The position numbers were made by a program, and so were the translations under genes. This document shows positions 18,689 through 26,206 of a stretch of DNA of 62,349 bases, piece after piece; position 1 is the stretch's first letter; every line of letters begins with the position of its first letter. The notes beneath the pieces are model-generated. The model was given only the letters and a program-made list of their open reading frames with translations, was not told the origin of the DNA and did no database searches. This DNA comes from Cryobacterium adonitolivorans (GTDB taxonomy: Bacteria > Actinomycetota > Actinomycetes > Actinomycetales > Microbacteriaceae), in the NCBI RefSeq assembly GCF_004402695.1, contig NZ_SOFL01000032.1:386-62734 (forward strand), in the 5' to 3' direction.

Positions 18689-19756
18689 ATGACACGGATC
18701 GATTCCCCGCCCCGCAGGCCCAGCCGCCTGGCCAGCCTGCCCATCATCCACCAGCTCCACCAGAGCGTCGGCCTGCAGCGCGGGATGCTCGTGGCCGGCC
18801 TGGTCATCACGGCGCTGTTCGTCCTCACCGCCATCCTGGCGCCCGTGGTCGCACCGTACGGCTACAGCCAGTTGCGCGGTCCGGACGGGGTCTTCGGCGC
18901 CCAGCAGCCCCCCGGCGGTGCGCACCTGTTCGGCACCACGGTCGGCGGGTACGACGTGCTCTCCAGGGTGCTCTGGGGCGCCCAGACGGCCCTGTTCGTG
19001 ATCGTGGTGGCCGTGCTGTTGTCGATCTTCGCGGGTGTGTTCCTGGGCCTGGTGTCCGGCTACTTCGGCGGCTGGCTCGACCGCGTGCTCGTGGTCGTCT
19101 GCGACGCCGTGTACGCGTTCCCGTCGCTGCTGCTGGCCATCGTGATGTCCATCGTCATCTCCGGCGGCAAGTCGAACCTCATCGGCGGTGTCATGGCGGC
19201 GGCCATCTCGATCACCGTTGTGTTCATCCCGCAGTACTTCAGGGTGATCCGGGCCGAGACCGTGCGGATCAAGTCGGAGGCCTACGTCGAATCCGCGCGC
19301 GTGCTGGGTTCCGGAAACATCCGGATCATGGTCAGGCACGTGTTGCGCAACGCCACCCGCACCCTCCCGCTGATCTTCACCCTCAACTCCTCCGAGGCCA
19401 TCCTCACCCTCGCCGGACTCGGCTTCCTCGGTTTCGGAATCGAACCGACCGCTGCGTCGGAATGGGGCTACGACCTCAACAAGGCCATCTCCGACGTGTC
19501 CAGCGGAATCTGGTGGACCTCGTTGTTCCCCGGCCTGGCGATCGTGCTGGTGGTGATGGGAATCACCCTGGTCGGCGAGAGTCTGAACGACCTGGCCGAC
19601 CCCCGGCTGCGCGGCCGCCGCGCGGTCGGCGCCAACTCCGGCCTGGTCGCCGAGACCTCCGTGGTCCCCGGCGGCACGCTGACCGCCGGTCCCGGGGGTC
19701 TCGACGGGCTCGAAAGCGGCACCATCCACCCGAACGACGGCGAGGCCACCTCATGA
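18689..19756 (+). CDS. Peptide ABC transporter permease, DppC-like
   Basis: A 355-residue permease partner. It has an N-terminal transmembrane segment (VAGLVITALFVLTAILAPVVAPYG), the conserved GTTVGGYDVLSRVLWGAQ periplasmic entry motif (HLFGTD..GRD type, here altered to TTVGGYD), five further membrane segments, and an EAA loop YVESARVLGSGNIRIMVRH. The last 45 residues after PRLRGRR are a hydrophilic cytoplasmic tail not needed for the family fold. ATG 18689 lies 2 nt after the previous stop. The stop overlaps the ATPase start (ATGA). Confidence 0.93.
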   Translation: MTRIDSPPRRPSRLASLPIIHQLHQSVGLQRGMLVAGLVITALFVLTAILAPVVAPYGYSQLRGPDGVFGAQQPPGGAHLFGTTVGGYDVLSRVLWGAQTALFVIVVAVLLSIFAGVFLGLVSGYFGGWLDRVLVVVCDAVYAFPSLLLAIVMSIVISGGKSNLIGGVMAAAISITVVFIPQYFRVIRAETVRIKSEAYVESARVLGSGNIRIMVRHVLRNATRTLPLIFTLNSSEAILTLAGLGFLGFGIEPTAASEWGYDLNKAISDVSSGIWWTSLFPGLAIVLVVMGITLVGESLNDLADPRLRGRRAVGANSGLVAETSVVPGGTLTAGPGGLDGLESGTIHPNDGEATS

Positions 19757-21468
19757 GCTCCAGGCACACCGACCGGTCCGAGCAGACCGTCCTCCGGATC
19801 GACGACCTCGGCGTGTCCTTCTCCACCGATGCCGGTGCCGTGCGCGCCGTCGACGGGGTCAGTCTCAGCGTTCGCCGCGGCGAGGTCCTCGCGATCGTCG
19901 GCGAGAGCGGCAGCGGCAAGACCGTCACCGCCAAGACGATCCTCGGGTTGCTGCCCGAAACCGCGGTCTCCGAGGGCGCCGTGATCCTCACCAGCCGGGA
20001 CGGGGCCGATGAGAACAACGTCATCGCGCTCAGCCGCCAACGTCTGCGCCAGGTGCGCGGCACCGACGTCTCCATGGTGTTCCAGGAGCCGTCCACCGCG
20101 TTGAACCCTGTCTACACCGTGGGCTGGCAGATCATGGAGGGCATCAGGGCGCACGGCGCCGTCAGTCGCGCCGACGCCAGGAAGAAGGCCATCGAGATCC
20201 TCGGCAGGGTCGGCATCCCCGACCCCGAGGTGCGCGTCAACTACTACCCTCACCAGTTCTCCGGCGGCCAGAAGCAGCGGGTGGTGATCGCCATGGCCCT
20301 GGTCCTCGAACCCGGACTGATCGTCGCGGACGAGCCCACGACGGCACTGGACGTCACCGTGCAGGCCGAGATTCTCGACCTGCTCCGCCGCTGCCGCGAC
20401 GAGTTCGGCACCGCGATCGTGCTGATCACCCACAACATGGGTGTCGTGGCTGACCTCGCCGACAGGGTCGCGGTGATGTACCAGGGCAAGGTCGTGGAGG
20501 AGGCCGACGCCCGGACCCTCTTCACCTCCCCCCAGGACCCGTACACCCAGAGGCTCCTCGCCGCGGTGCCGTACGTCGGCCAGGGCGTCGTACGGGCAGC
20601 CGCCAGGGCCGAGGCCCGCGCCCCGGAATGGGCCGCCCAGGCACCCGTCGTCGTCGCGGACAACCTGCGCATCCAATACCCCGGCAGGCTCGGCCGGCCC
20701 GGCTTCGTCGCCGTGGACGGCGTGAGCTTCTCGATCCGCCCTGGCGAGGTGCTCGGGCTGGTGGGCGAGAGCGGGTCGGGTAAGACCACGATCGGCCGGG
20801 CCATCGCCGGCCTCACCAGGGTCACCGACGGGTCGCTGAGCGTTCTTGGTCATGAGATGAACGGATTCAAGGAGCGACGGTTCAAACACCTGCGCAGCGA
20901 CATTGGTTTCGTGTTCCAGGACCCAGCCTCCAGTTTCAACCCGCTGCTCACCATTGCGGACTGCGTCGCAGAACCCCTCGTGGTGCACGGACGGGCCGCC
21001 AACCCCCGCGCCGCGCGGGCGCGGGTCGACGAACTGCTCGAAGCTGTACAGCTGCCGCGGGCCTACGGCGACCGCTTCCCCCACGAGCTCAGCGGCGGTC
21101 AGCGCCAACGGGCCAGCCTGGCCAGGGCGCTGGCGCTGGAACCAGCTCTGCTGATCGCGGACGAGCCGACGTCGGCCCTGGACGTGTCGGTGCAGGCCAG
21201 GGTGCTGGAACTCTTCGCCGAACTGCAACGGGAATTCGGCTTCGCCGCCCTGTTCATCAGCCACGACCTTGCCGTCGTGGACATCCTCGCTGACCGGATC
21301 GCCGTGCTGTACCACGGCCGCCTGGTCGAGGAGGGCACCGGTGCCGAGGTGCTTGGATCACCCCGCGACCCGTACACCCAGCGTCTGCTCGCGTCCCTGC
21401 CGGTGCCCGATCCGGCCGCCCAGGAACTGCGCCGGGAAGAACTCCGGAGGCTGCGTGCGGCAGGATAG
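19753..21468 (+). CDS. Peptide ABC transporter ATPase, two fused nucleotide-binding domains (DppD-DppF type)
   Basis: A 571-residue protein carrying both ATPases of the transporter. Domain 1 has Walker A GESGSGKT (50-57), signature FSGGQKQRV, Walker B LIVADEPTTALD and switch His in LITHNMGVV. Domain 2 has Walker A GESGSGKT near residue 338, signature LSGGQRQRA, LLIADEPTSALD and FISHDLAVVD. The PYTQRLLA oligopeptide-family C-terminal motif appears after each domain. All catalytic elements are intact, so this fusion alone can power transport. ATG 19753 overlaps the previous stop. A third, degenerate ATPase follows 5 nt later. Confidence 0.95.
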   Translation: MSSRHTDRSEQTVLRIDDLGVSFSTDAGAVRAVDGVSLSVRRGEVLAIVGESGSGKTVTAKTILGLLPETAVSEGAVILTSRDGADENNVIALSRQRLRQVRGTDVSMVFQEPSTALNPVYTVGWQIMEGIRAHGAVSRADARKKAIEILGRVGIPDPEVRVNYYPHQFSGGQKQRVVIAMALVLEPGLIVADEPTTALDVTVQAEILDLLRRCRDEFGTAIVLITHNMGVVADLADRVAVMYQGKVVEEADARTLFTSPQDPYTQRLLAAVPYVGQGVVRAAARAEARAPEWAAQAPVVVADNLRIQYPGRLGRPGFVAVDGVSFSIRPGEVLGLVGESGSGKTTIGRAIAGLTRVTDGSLSVLGHEMNGFKERRFKHLRSDIGFVFQDPASSFNPLLTIADCVAEPLVVHGRAANPRAARARVDELLEAVQLPRAYGDRFPHELSGGQRQRASLARALALEPALLIADEPTSALDVSVQARVLELFAELQREFGFAALFISHDLAVVDILADRIAVLYHGRLVEEGTGAEVLGSPRDPYTQRLLASLPVPDPAAQELRREELRRLRAAG

Positions 21469-21473
21469 ACGTC

Positions 21474-22358
21474 ATGAGACGCGTCGAATCAGATCCGTAT
21501 CCGATCGTTGCCAGTGACCTGACCGTCGAATACGCGGCCCACGGCGCCAGCTCCGCCTTCGTGGCGGTGCGCGGACTGACGCTGACCCTCGGCCGGGGGG
21601 AGGTCCTCGGGCTGCTGGGCGAGAGCGGGTCGGGAAAGAGCACGATCGCCCGGGTGCTCTCGGGCGCAGAGTCCGGAAGCGGCCACGGCGAGGTGCGCGC
21701 ACAGATCACGGGCGGGCAGGCGACGGTGCTCGGCTACCCGCTGCGGCGCATCGGCCGCCGCAAACTCGCCAGGCTCACCTTCGGCGTGGGGATGCTCGCC
21801 CAGAATGCGGCGAGCACCCTCCCGGCCAGCCTCACCGTGGCGGACATCGTTGCCGAACCCGTCCTCGAACGTGATCGGCGTTACGACACGGCTGCGCTGG
21901 AGACCCTCGTCGCGACAATGATCGACGCCGTGCGCCTGCCGCTTTCCGTGCTGGGCACGTACCCCTATGAGCTCAGCAGTGGACAACGCCAGCGCGTGGC
22001 ACTGGCCAAGGCGCTGGTCTTCGGACCGGAGTTGCTCATCGCCGACGAGCCCACCGCGGGAGTTGATGCCCTGGTGCGCGACGACGTCATCGACCTGATC
22101 GGTGAGCTGCAACGCGAACGCGCCTTCTCGGCGGTACTGATCAGCAACGACCTCAGCGTGCTCCGACGGGTCGCCGACCGGATCGGGGTCATGCACCAGG
22201 GAGTCCTGGTCGGCCTGGGCACCATCGACGAGGTCTTCGACAACCCGTGGCACCCGTACGTCGTCGAACTCGCCGCGGCGCTGACGCTGGACGGCACAGC
22301 GCTTGGCTCCGCAGCGTTTGATTCCGACGGCGACACGGACCGGAGTCCGGAGGCATGA
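21474..22358 (+). CDS. Extra ABC ATPase of the peptide transporter operon, degenerate H-loop
   Basis: A 294-residue ABC ATPase with Walker A GESGSGKST (49-57), signature LSSGQRQRVALAKAL and Walker B LLIADEPTAGVD. The switch position reads LISNDLSVL: the His that contacts the ATP gamma phosphate is Asn at residue 225. The Q-loop region (VGMLAQNAASTLPASLT) is also unusual, and the D-loop is AGVDA instead of SALDV. Since the previous gene already supplies two complete domains, this third one is surplus; it could be regulatory, a slow ATPase, or work with another permease. ATG 21474 starts 5 nt after the fused ATPase, and its stop overlaps the dehydrogenase start. Confidence 0.88.
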   Translation: MRRVESDPYPIVASDLTVEYAAHGASSAFVAVRGLTLTLGRGEVLGLLGESGSGKSTIARVLSGAESGSGHGEVRAQITGGQATVLGYPLRRIGRRKLARLTFGVGMLAQNAASTLPASLTVADIVAEPVLERDRRYDTAALETLVATMIDAVRLPLSVLGTYPYELSSGQRQRVALAKALVFGPELLIADEPTAGVDALVRDDVIDLIGELQRERAFSAVLISNDLSVLRRVADRIGVMHQGVLVGLGTIDEVFDNPWHPYVVELAAALTLDGTALGSAAFDSDGDTDRSPEA

Positions 22359-23347
22359 CCGGGCAGCACCGCGAAGTCCTCTCCGACGAGCCCGAGCGCG
22401 ACGCCGACGCCTGGCGACCGGCGCCCGGCGCCGTGACCATCCTGCCGGCGGAAACGGCGCTCTTCGCAGACGCCGTCGGCCGGGCCGGGGGAGCGGTGGC
22501 GCCGCTGTCACCGGCCACCAGGGGTCTCATCTGGCTCTCCTACGACCGGGCCGCGGAACTCGGCGAGGTACTGGCCGAGAACCCCCAGATCGGCTGGGTT
22601 CAGTTGCCCTGGGCCGGTGTCGACGCCTTCGCCGACGTTCTCTCGAGGCATCAGCGGGCCGACCTGCTCGTGACCAGCGCCAAGGGGGCCTACGCCCAAC
22701 CGGTGGCCGAACACGCGCTGGCACTGATCCTGGCGTCGCTGAGGGTGCTCCCCGAACGGGCCAGGGCGCGGTCCTGGAATGTCGCGCCCGCAGGTGCGTC
22801 GCTCTACGGCCGCTCGGTGCTGATCATCGGGGCCGGTGGCATCGCCAGAGAGCTGATCCGACTGCTCGAACCGTTCGGCACCCACATCGTGGTGATGCGC
22901 CGCAGCTCCCAGCCCGTGCCGGGCGCCGCCCGCACCGTACCGGTGGGGCAGTTGACCGCCGAACTGCCGCTGGCTGACGTCGTCGTGGTTGCCGCCGCGC
23001 TGACCGGCGATACCAGGCACCTGCTCGGTGTCGCGGAACTCGCCCTGATGGCGCCGACGGCCCACCTCGTGAACATCGCGAGGGGACCACTCGTCGATAC
23101 CGACGCCCTCGTGGCCGCGCTGGCCGCCGGAGCCCTCGCGGGCGCGGCCATCGACGTCACCGACCCTGAACCGCTGCCGGACGGGCATCCGCTCTGGAAC
23201 GAGCCCCGGTGTCTCATCACGCCGCACATGGCCGACACGCCCGAGATGACCGCGCCGCTTCTCGCCGAGCGAATTCGCCGCAATGTGGCCGCATTGCTGG
23301 GAAACGGGCCGTTTGTCGGGGTCGTCGACCTCGTTGCGGGGTACTGA
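22355..23347 (+). CDS. D-isomer specific 2-hydroxyacid dehydrogenase family protein
   Basis: A 330-residue NAD(P)-dependent dehydrogenase. The nucleotide-binding domain begins with SVLIIGAGGIARELIRLL. The catalytic triad is visible as Arg in LVNIARGPLVDTDAL, Glu in DVTDPEPLPDGHPLW and His in LITPHMADTPEM. The N-terminal substrate domain is shorter and more divergent than usual (IGWVQLPWAGVDAF). Such enzymes reduce 2-oxo acids to D-2-hydroxy acids or the reverse. It overlaps the extra ATPase by 4 nt and so is co-translated with the peptide transporter, which suggests a role in processing an imported compound; the substrate is unknown. Confidence 0.88.
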   Translation: MTGQHREVLSDEPERDADAWRPAPGAVTILPAETALFADAVGRAGGAVAPLSPATRGLIWLSYDRAAELGEVLAENPQIGWVQLPWAGVDAFADVLSRHQRADLLVTSAKGAYAQPVAEHALALILASLRVLPERARARSWNVAPAGASLYGRSVLIIGAGGIARELIRLLEPFGTHIVVMRRSSQPVPGAARTVPVGQLTAELPLADVVVVAAALTGDTRHLLGVAELALMAPTAHLVNIARGPLVDTDALVAALAAGALAGAAIDVTDPEPLPDGHPLWNEPRCLITPHMADTPEMTAPLLAERIRRNVAALLGNGPFVGVVDLVAGY

Positions 23348-23432
23348 CCGGACCGGCGGATTTGGTGCACGGCGAACTTTTGGTAAAGTAGCTACGCTGT
23401 TCAAGCGAAGGAAATTCTCGCAGAGCACGCAT

Positions 23433-23505
23433 TCCTCGATAGCTCAATTGGCAGAGCAGCGCACTGTTAATGCGCAGGTTCTTGGTTCGAGTCCAAGTCG
23501 GGGAG
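23433..23505 (+). tRNA. tRNA-Asn (anticodon GTT)
   Basis: Cloverleaf of 73 nt: acceptor TCCTCGA pairs with TCGGGGA (one G-U), D arm GCTC with loop ATTGGCA, anticodon stem GCGCA/TGCGC with loop CTGTTAA (anticodon 23466-23468), and T arm CTTGG/CCAAG with loop TTCGAGT. No CCA is encoded. TACGCT at 23393-23398 is a possible -10. A strong terminator follows directly. Confidence 0.97.
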
Positions 23506-23507
23506 CG

Positions 23508-23546
23508 AAAAGGCCACTAGGGGCTCCACCCCCGGTGGCCTTTTTT
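23508..23546 (+). terminator. Rho-independent terminator of tRNA-Asn
   Basis: AAAAGGCCAC (23508-23517) pairs with GTGGCCTTTT (23535-23544), and the T run extends to 23546. A-rich left and T-rich right sides could allow use on both strands. Confidence 0.93.
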
Positions 23547-23605
23547 GTGCCAGAGGGCGGTCGTGGCCGCTAGTCTGATCCCGAAACGTGCGAAAGGTGG
23601 CGGTT

Positions 23606-24481
23606 GTGTTCCCCTGGCAGACTCTCAGCGCCGTGCTGGCGGTGCTCTCTCTGGCACTGCTCGTTTTCTGGTTGCTGGCCGTGGCGCAGCAACGCCGCAA
23701 CCGCTTCGCCAGGTCGGCCGCAGAACGCGTGCGCATCGACCTCGAGCTGTCGCTCGCCGAGCAGCACGGTCGTCTCGCGATCATCCGCGAGCTGCAGGAC
23801 ATCGCCGTGTTGTCTCTTGCCCGCCTCATCACCCGGGCCGAAGGGGCACGCTATACGGCCGGGAGCGACCCGTCCACGGCTGTGCGCGCCGCGACGGCCC
23901 TGGTCGAGGACGGCCGGGTGACGCTCGCCGACCTGCGCCGGGTCCTGACCATCGCCAGGGAGGGCGAAGCGATCGCCACCAGCCAACCGGGTCTGCAGTC
24001 GGCCCGCAATCTCTTCGGCGTGATGCGTGATGCCGGCCTGGCCGTCGGTTTCACCGAGTCTGGTGACAGATTCCCGCTCAAGCCGGGGGCGGAGCTGGCC
24101 ATCTACCGCATCCTGCAGAGCGCCCTCGCGAATGCGCTCAAGCACGGCGGAGCCGGCACCGAGGCACGAGTGTCGTTCACCTGGACCCAGGACGGCCTGC
24201 AGCTGCTCATCGACGATGACGGCATCCGGGCCGCGGCCAGGCGAGAGAGCGCGTCGCCCTCGGATTTCGCCGCCAGGACCACGTACACGATCGACGATGA
24301 CCTCAAGGCGCTGAGCGAGAGCATCTCCGGCGCCGGGATCACCCAGATGCGCGAACGCGCCCAGCTCTTCGGCGGGATTTTCAACGCCGGAACCGTGCCG
24401 GGGGTCGGCTTCTCGGTCTCAGCCGTCTTCCCGTCGCTGCGCTTCCACAACGGCGTGCACGGCGTCAACCTGACGCGCTAA
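23606..24481 (+). CDS. Histidine-kinase-like protein lacking the phospho-acceptor His
   Basis: A 291-residue protein with one N-terminal transmembrane helix (LSAVLAVLSLALLVFWLLAV), then a region built like the HisKA_3 dimerisation helix: IIRELQDIAVLSLARLI. In true kinases of this class the pattern is R-E/D-L-H-D; here the His is Gln at residue 64. The ATPase part has the N-box-like ILQSALANALKHG, LLIDDDGI, and GAGITQMRERAQLFGG. It has no adjacent response regulator. GTG 23606 is preferred because GAAAGG lies 8 nt upstream; GTG 23588 is an alternative adding 6 residues. It could be an ATP-binding scaffold or pseudokinase; activity is unknown. Confidence 0.8.
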   Translation: MFPWQTLSAVLAVLSLALLVFWLLAVAQQRRNRFARSAAERVRIDLELSLAEQHGRLAIIRELQDIAVLSLARLITRAEGARYTAGSDPSTAVRAATALVEDGRVTLADLRRVLTIAREGEAIATSQPGLQSARNLFGVMRDAGLAVGFTESGDRFPLKPGAELAIYRILQSALANALKHGGAGTEARVSFTWTQDGLQLLIDDDGIRAAARRESASPSDFAARTTYTIDDDLKALSESISGAGITQMRERAQLFGGIFNAGTVPGVGFSVSAVFPSLRFHNGVHGVNLTR

Positions 24482-24484
24482 GCC

Positions 24485-25051
24485 TCAGCTCTCGAGGTCG
24501 TCCACACCGGGCAGCCAGGTCACACCGGGCATGCCCCAGCCGCGCTTGCGGCTCACCTTGGTGGCGATCTTGGCGTAGAAGTGCTCGAGCCTGTCCACAT
24601 ACAGGGTGCCGTCGAGGTGGTCGAACTCGTGCTGGAAGATGCGGGCCAGCCAGCCGTCCGCCCGAATCTCGAACGGCCTCTGGTCGAGATCCACTGCGCG
24701 CAGCACGGCCGAGGCCGCGCGCTGCAGCGGGAACCGCTCGCCGGGGAATGACAGGCACCCCTCGACGTCTTCGTCCTCATCGGCCTCGCCGGCGGGGACC
24801 GGCGTGATCCACAGCTCCGGATTGATCGCGACCCCTCTGGTCTCGATCTCGTCGTCATCGAGGTAACTGAACGTGAACAGTCGCAGCCCGACGCCCACCT
24901 GGGGTCCGGCTAGACCGACACCGGGAGCGGCATCCATCGTCTCGAACATGTCCTGCACCAGCGTGCGCAACTCGTCGTCGAATTCGACGACGGGCGCGGC
25001 GGGGGAGTGCAGGACGGGATCACCTGAAATTACTATCGGTCGTACGGCCAT
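24485..25051 (-). CDS. def: Peptide deformylase
   Basis: A 188-residue metalloenzyme that removes the formyl group from the N-terminal Met of new proteins. The three family motifs are intact: GVGLAGPQVG (44-53), EGCLSFPGE (97-105, metal Cys 99) and HEFDHLDG (141-148, His 141, Glu 142, His 145). ATG 25051 sits 6 nt after a -10-like TATCCT, suggesting a leaderless mRNA. It diverges from a DMT transporter, with 40 nt between the start codons. map, which acts next on nascent proteins, is at 48.5 kb. Confidence 0.96.
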   Translation of the reverse strand: MAVRPIVISGDPVLHSPAAPVVEFDDELRTLVQDMFETMDAAPGVGLAGPQVGVGLRLFTFSYLDDDEIETRGVAINPELWITPVPAGEADEDEDVEGCLSFPGERFPLQRAASAVLRAVDLDQRPFEIRADGWLARIFQHEFDHLDGTLYVDRLEHFYAKIATKVSRKRGWGMPGVTWLPGVDDLES

Positions 25052-25057
25052 TCAGCA

Positions 25058-25063
25058 AGGATA
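25058..25063 (-). promoter_or_regulatory. -10-like hexamer, leaderless promoter of def
   Basis: TATCCT on the minus strand, 6 nt before ATG 25051. It lies 17 nt from the divergent -10 at 25080. Confidence 0.5.
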
Positions 25064-25079
25064 TCGGCATGGATCTCGA

Positions 25080-25085
25080 TAGTCT
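25080..25085 (+). promoter_or_regulatory. -10-like hexamer, leaderless promoter of the DMT transporter
   Basis: TAGTCT, 6 nt before GTG 25092, no Shine-Dalgarno sequence. With the def promoter it makes a compact divergent promoter pair. Confidence 0.5.
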
Positions 25086-25091
25086 CGTTGA

Positions 25092-26006
25092 GTGACTGGC
25101 GACCTGACAGACCTGGCTGGAGAGATCGCCATCGATCCACGCCAGGCAATCGGAATCCCGCTCGCTTTGATCGGCGCGGTGTTCCTGTCGCTGGGCGCAC
25201 AATTCCAGCACCGGGGCGTGACCAAGGTGGAATCGCACACGAGGGAAATCACCGGCGGGCTCAACACCCGACAACTGGTCCTCTTGCTCTCGCGGCCCTC
25301 CTGGGTGTTCGGCACGCTGATGCTCGGCCTGGCCATCGCCTTCCAGCTCACCAGCCTCGCGTTCGCGCCCCTCATCGTCGTGCAGCCCCTCGGCGCAGTG
25401 GCCCTGGTGATCACGGCGATCCTGAACGCCAGGGTAAGCCATGTCAAGCTGAACCGGGCGTCGGTCATCGCGATCGCCATGTGTGTCGGTGGGGTCGGAC
25501 TCTTCGTCACCGTCGCCGCGTTCACGGCGGTCGACAAGCCCGTGACCGACGCGAACCTGATCACCATCCTGGTCGTCCTTGCGGTGGTCCTTGCCGCCTT
25601 CGCCGTCGCGTTCGTGATGCTCCGCAGCCGGTTCAAGGCCATCTTCTACATCATCGGCGCCGGCGTGCTCTACGGATTTGTGGCCACCCTCGCCAAGGTC
25701 ATCATCAACCGCATCCAGAACGGCAATTTCGAGTGGCTCACCCTCGTCTGTGTCGCCGGCCTGCTCCTCGCAGCGGCTTCAGGCGCCTACTTCGTGCAGA
25801 ACGCGTACTCGTCGGGTCCGCCCGACCTGGTCATCGCGGGTCTCACCGTGATCGACCCGATGATTGCCGTCGGCATCGGCGTCATCGTGCTGGGGGAGGC
25901 ATCCCAGGCGCCGGCCTGGGCGGCCGTCCTTTTCGCGATCGCCGGGGCGGTGGCGATGTGGGGCGTCTTCAGGCTCGCGAAGTATCACCCGCAAACTCAG
26001 AGCTGA
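25092..26006 (+). CDS. DMT-superfamily (EamA/NIPA-like) transporter
   Basis: A 304-residue polytopic membrane protein with about nine to ten hydrophobic segments in two repeats. The first repeat contains LAFAPLIVVQPLGAVALVITAILNAR and the second LVIAGLTVIDPMIAVGIGVIVLGE, the paired loops typical of DMT/EamA and NIPA-type magnesium transporters. The substrate is not predictable. Start GTG 25092 is supported by a -10-like TAGTCT exactly 6 nt upstream. It is divergent from def and followed by a 200-nt gap. Confidence 0.85.
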   Translation: MTGDLTDLAGEIAIDPRQAIGIPLALIGAVFLSLGAQFQHRGVTKVESHTREITGGLNTRQLVLLLSRPSWVFGTLMLGLAIAFQLTSLAFAPLIVVQPLGAVALVITAILNARVSHVKLNRASVIAIAMCVGGVGLFVTVAAFTAVDKPVTDANLITILVVLAVVLAAFAVAFVMLRSRFKAIFYIIGAGVLYGFVATLAKVIINRIQNGNFEWLTLVCVAGLLLAAASGAYFVQNAYSSGPPDLVIAGLTVIDPMIAVGIGVIVLGEASQAPAWAAVLFAIAGAVAMWGVFRLAKYHPQTQS

Positions 26007-26061
26007 CCGGTGGTTTTCGTGAACGCGCCGCGTCTGGGGGGCTGCCATGGCGTAGGCGGTT

Positions 26062-26105
26062 TAGAATAGGGTGCTAACACACCTCGACGGCCACGTTCCG
26101 TCGAG
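26062..26105 (+). promoter_or_regulatory. Promoter and 5' leader with inverted repeat upstream of the glycosyltransferase
   Basis: TAGAAT (26062-26067) is a good -10 candidate. About 16 nt later an 8-bp perfect inverted repeat occurs: CTCGACGG (26083-26090) and CCGTCGAG (26098-26105) with a 7-nt spacer. It would sit in the 5' untranslated region and could be a hairpin or operator. The rest of the 200-nt gap shows nothing recognisable. Confidence 0.5.
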
Positions 26106-26206
26106 ACCCAGACTTCGTGCCGGACGCGATCCCCGGCCCACCTACGTAGGGACTACGCCACTTGTGCGCTTCATCAGATTTACCGGGCAGCTCGGCTGAC
26201 CGGGCC

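Noticed and set aside
19468..21315. A 615-codon minus-strand frame opposite the fused ATPase
   Set aside because: Shadow of a gene with complete Walker and signature motifs on the plus strand.
26162..26206. TTG 26162 as start of the glycosyltransferase
   Set aside because: The added 15 residues do not resemble the family and no ribosome binding site precedes it. ATG 26207 gives the usual start, although its own site is weak too.
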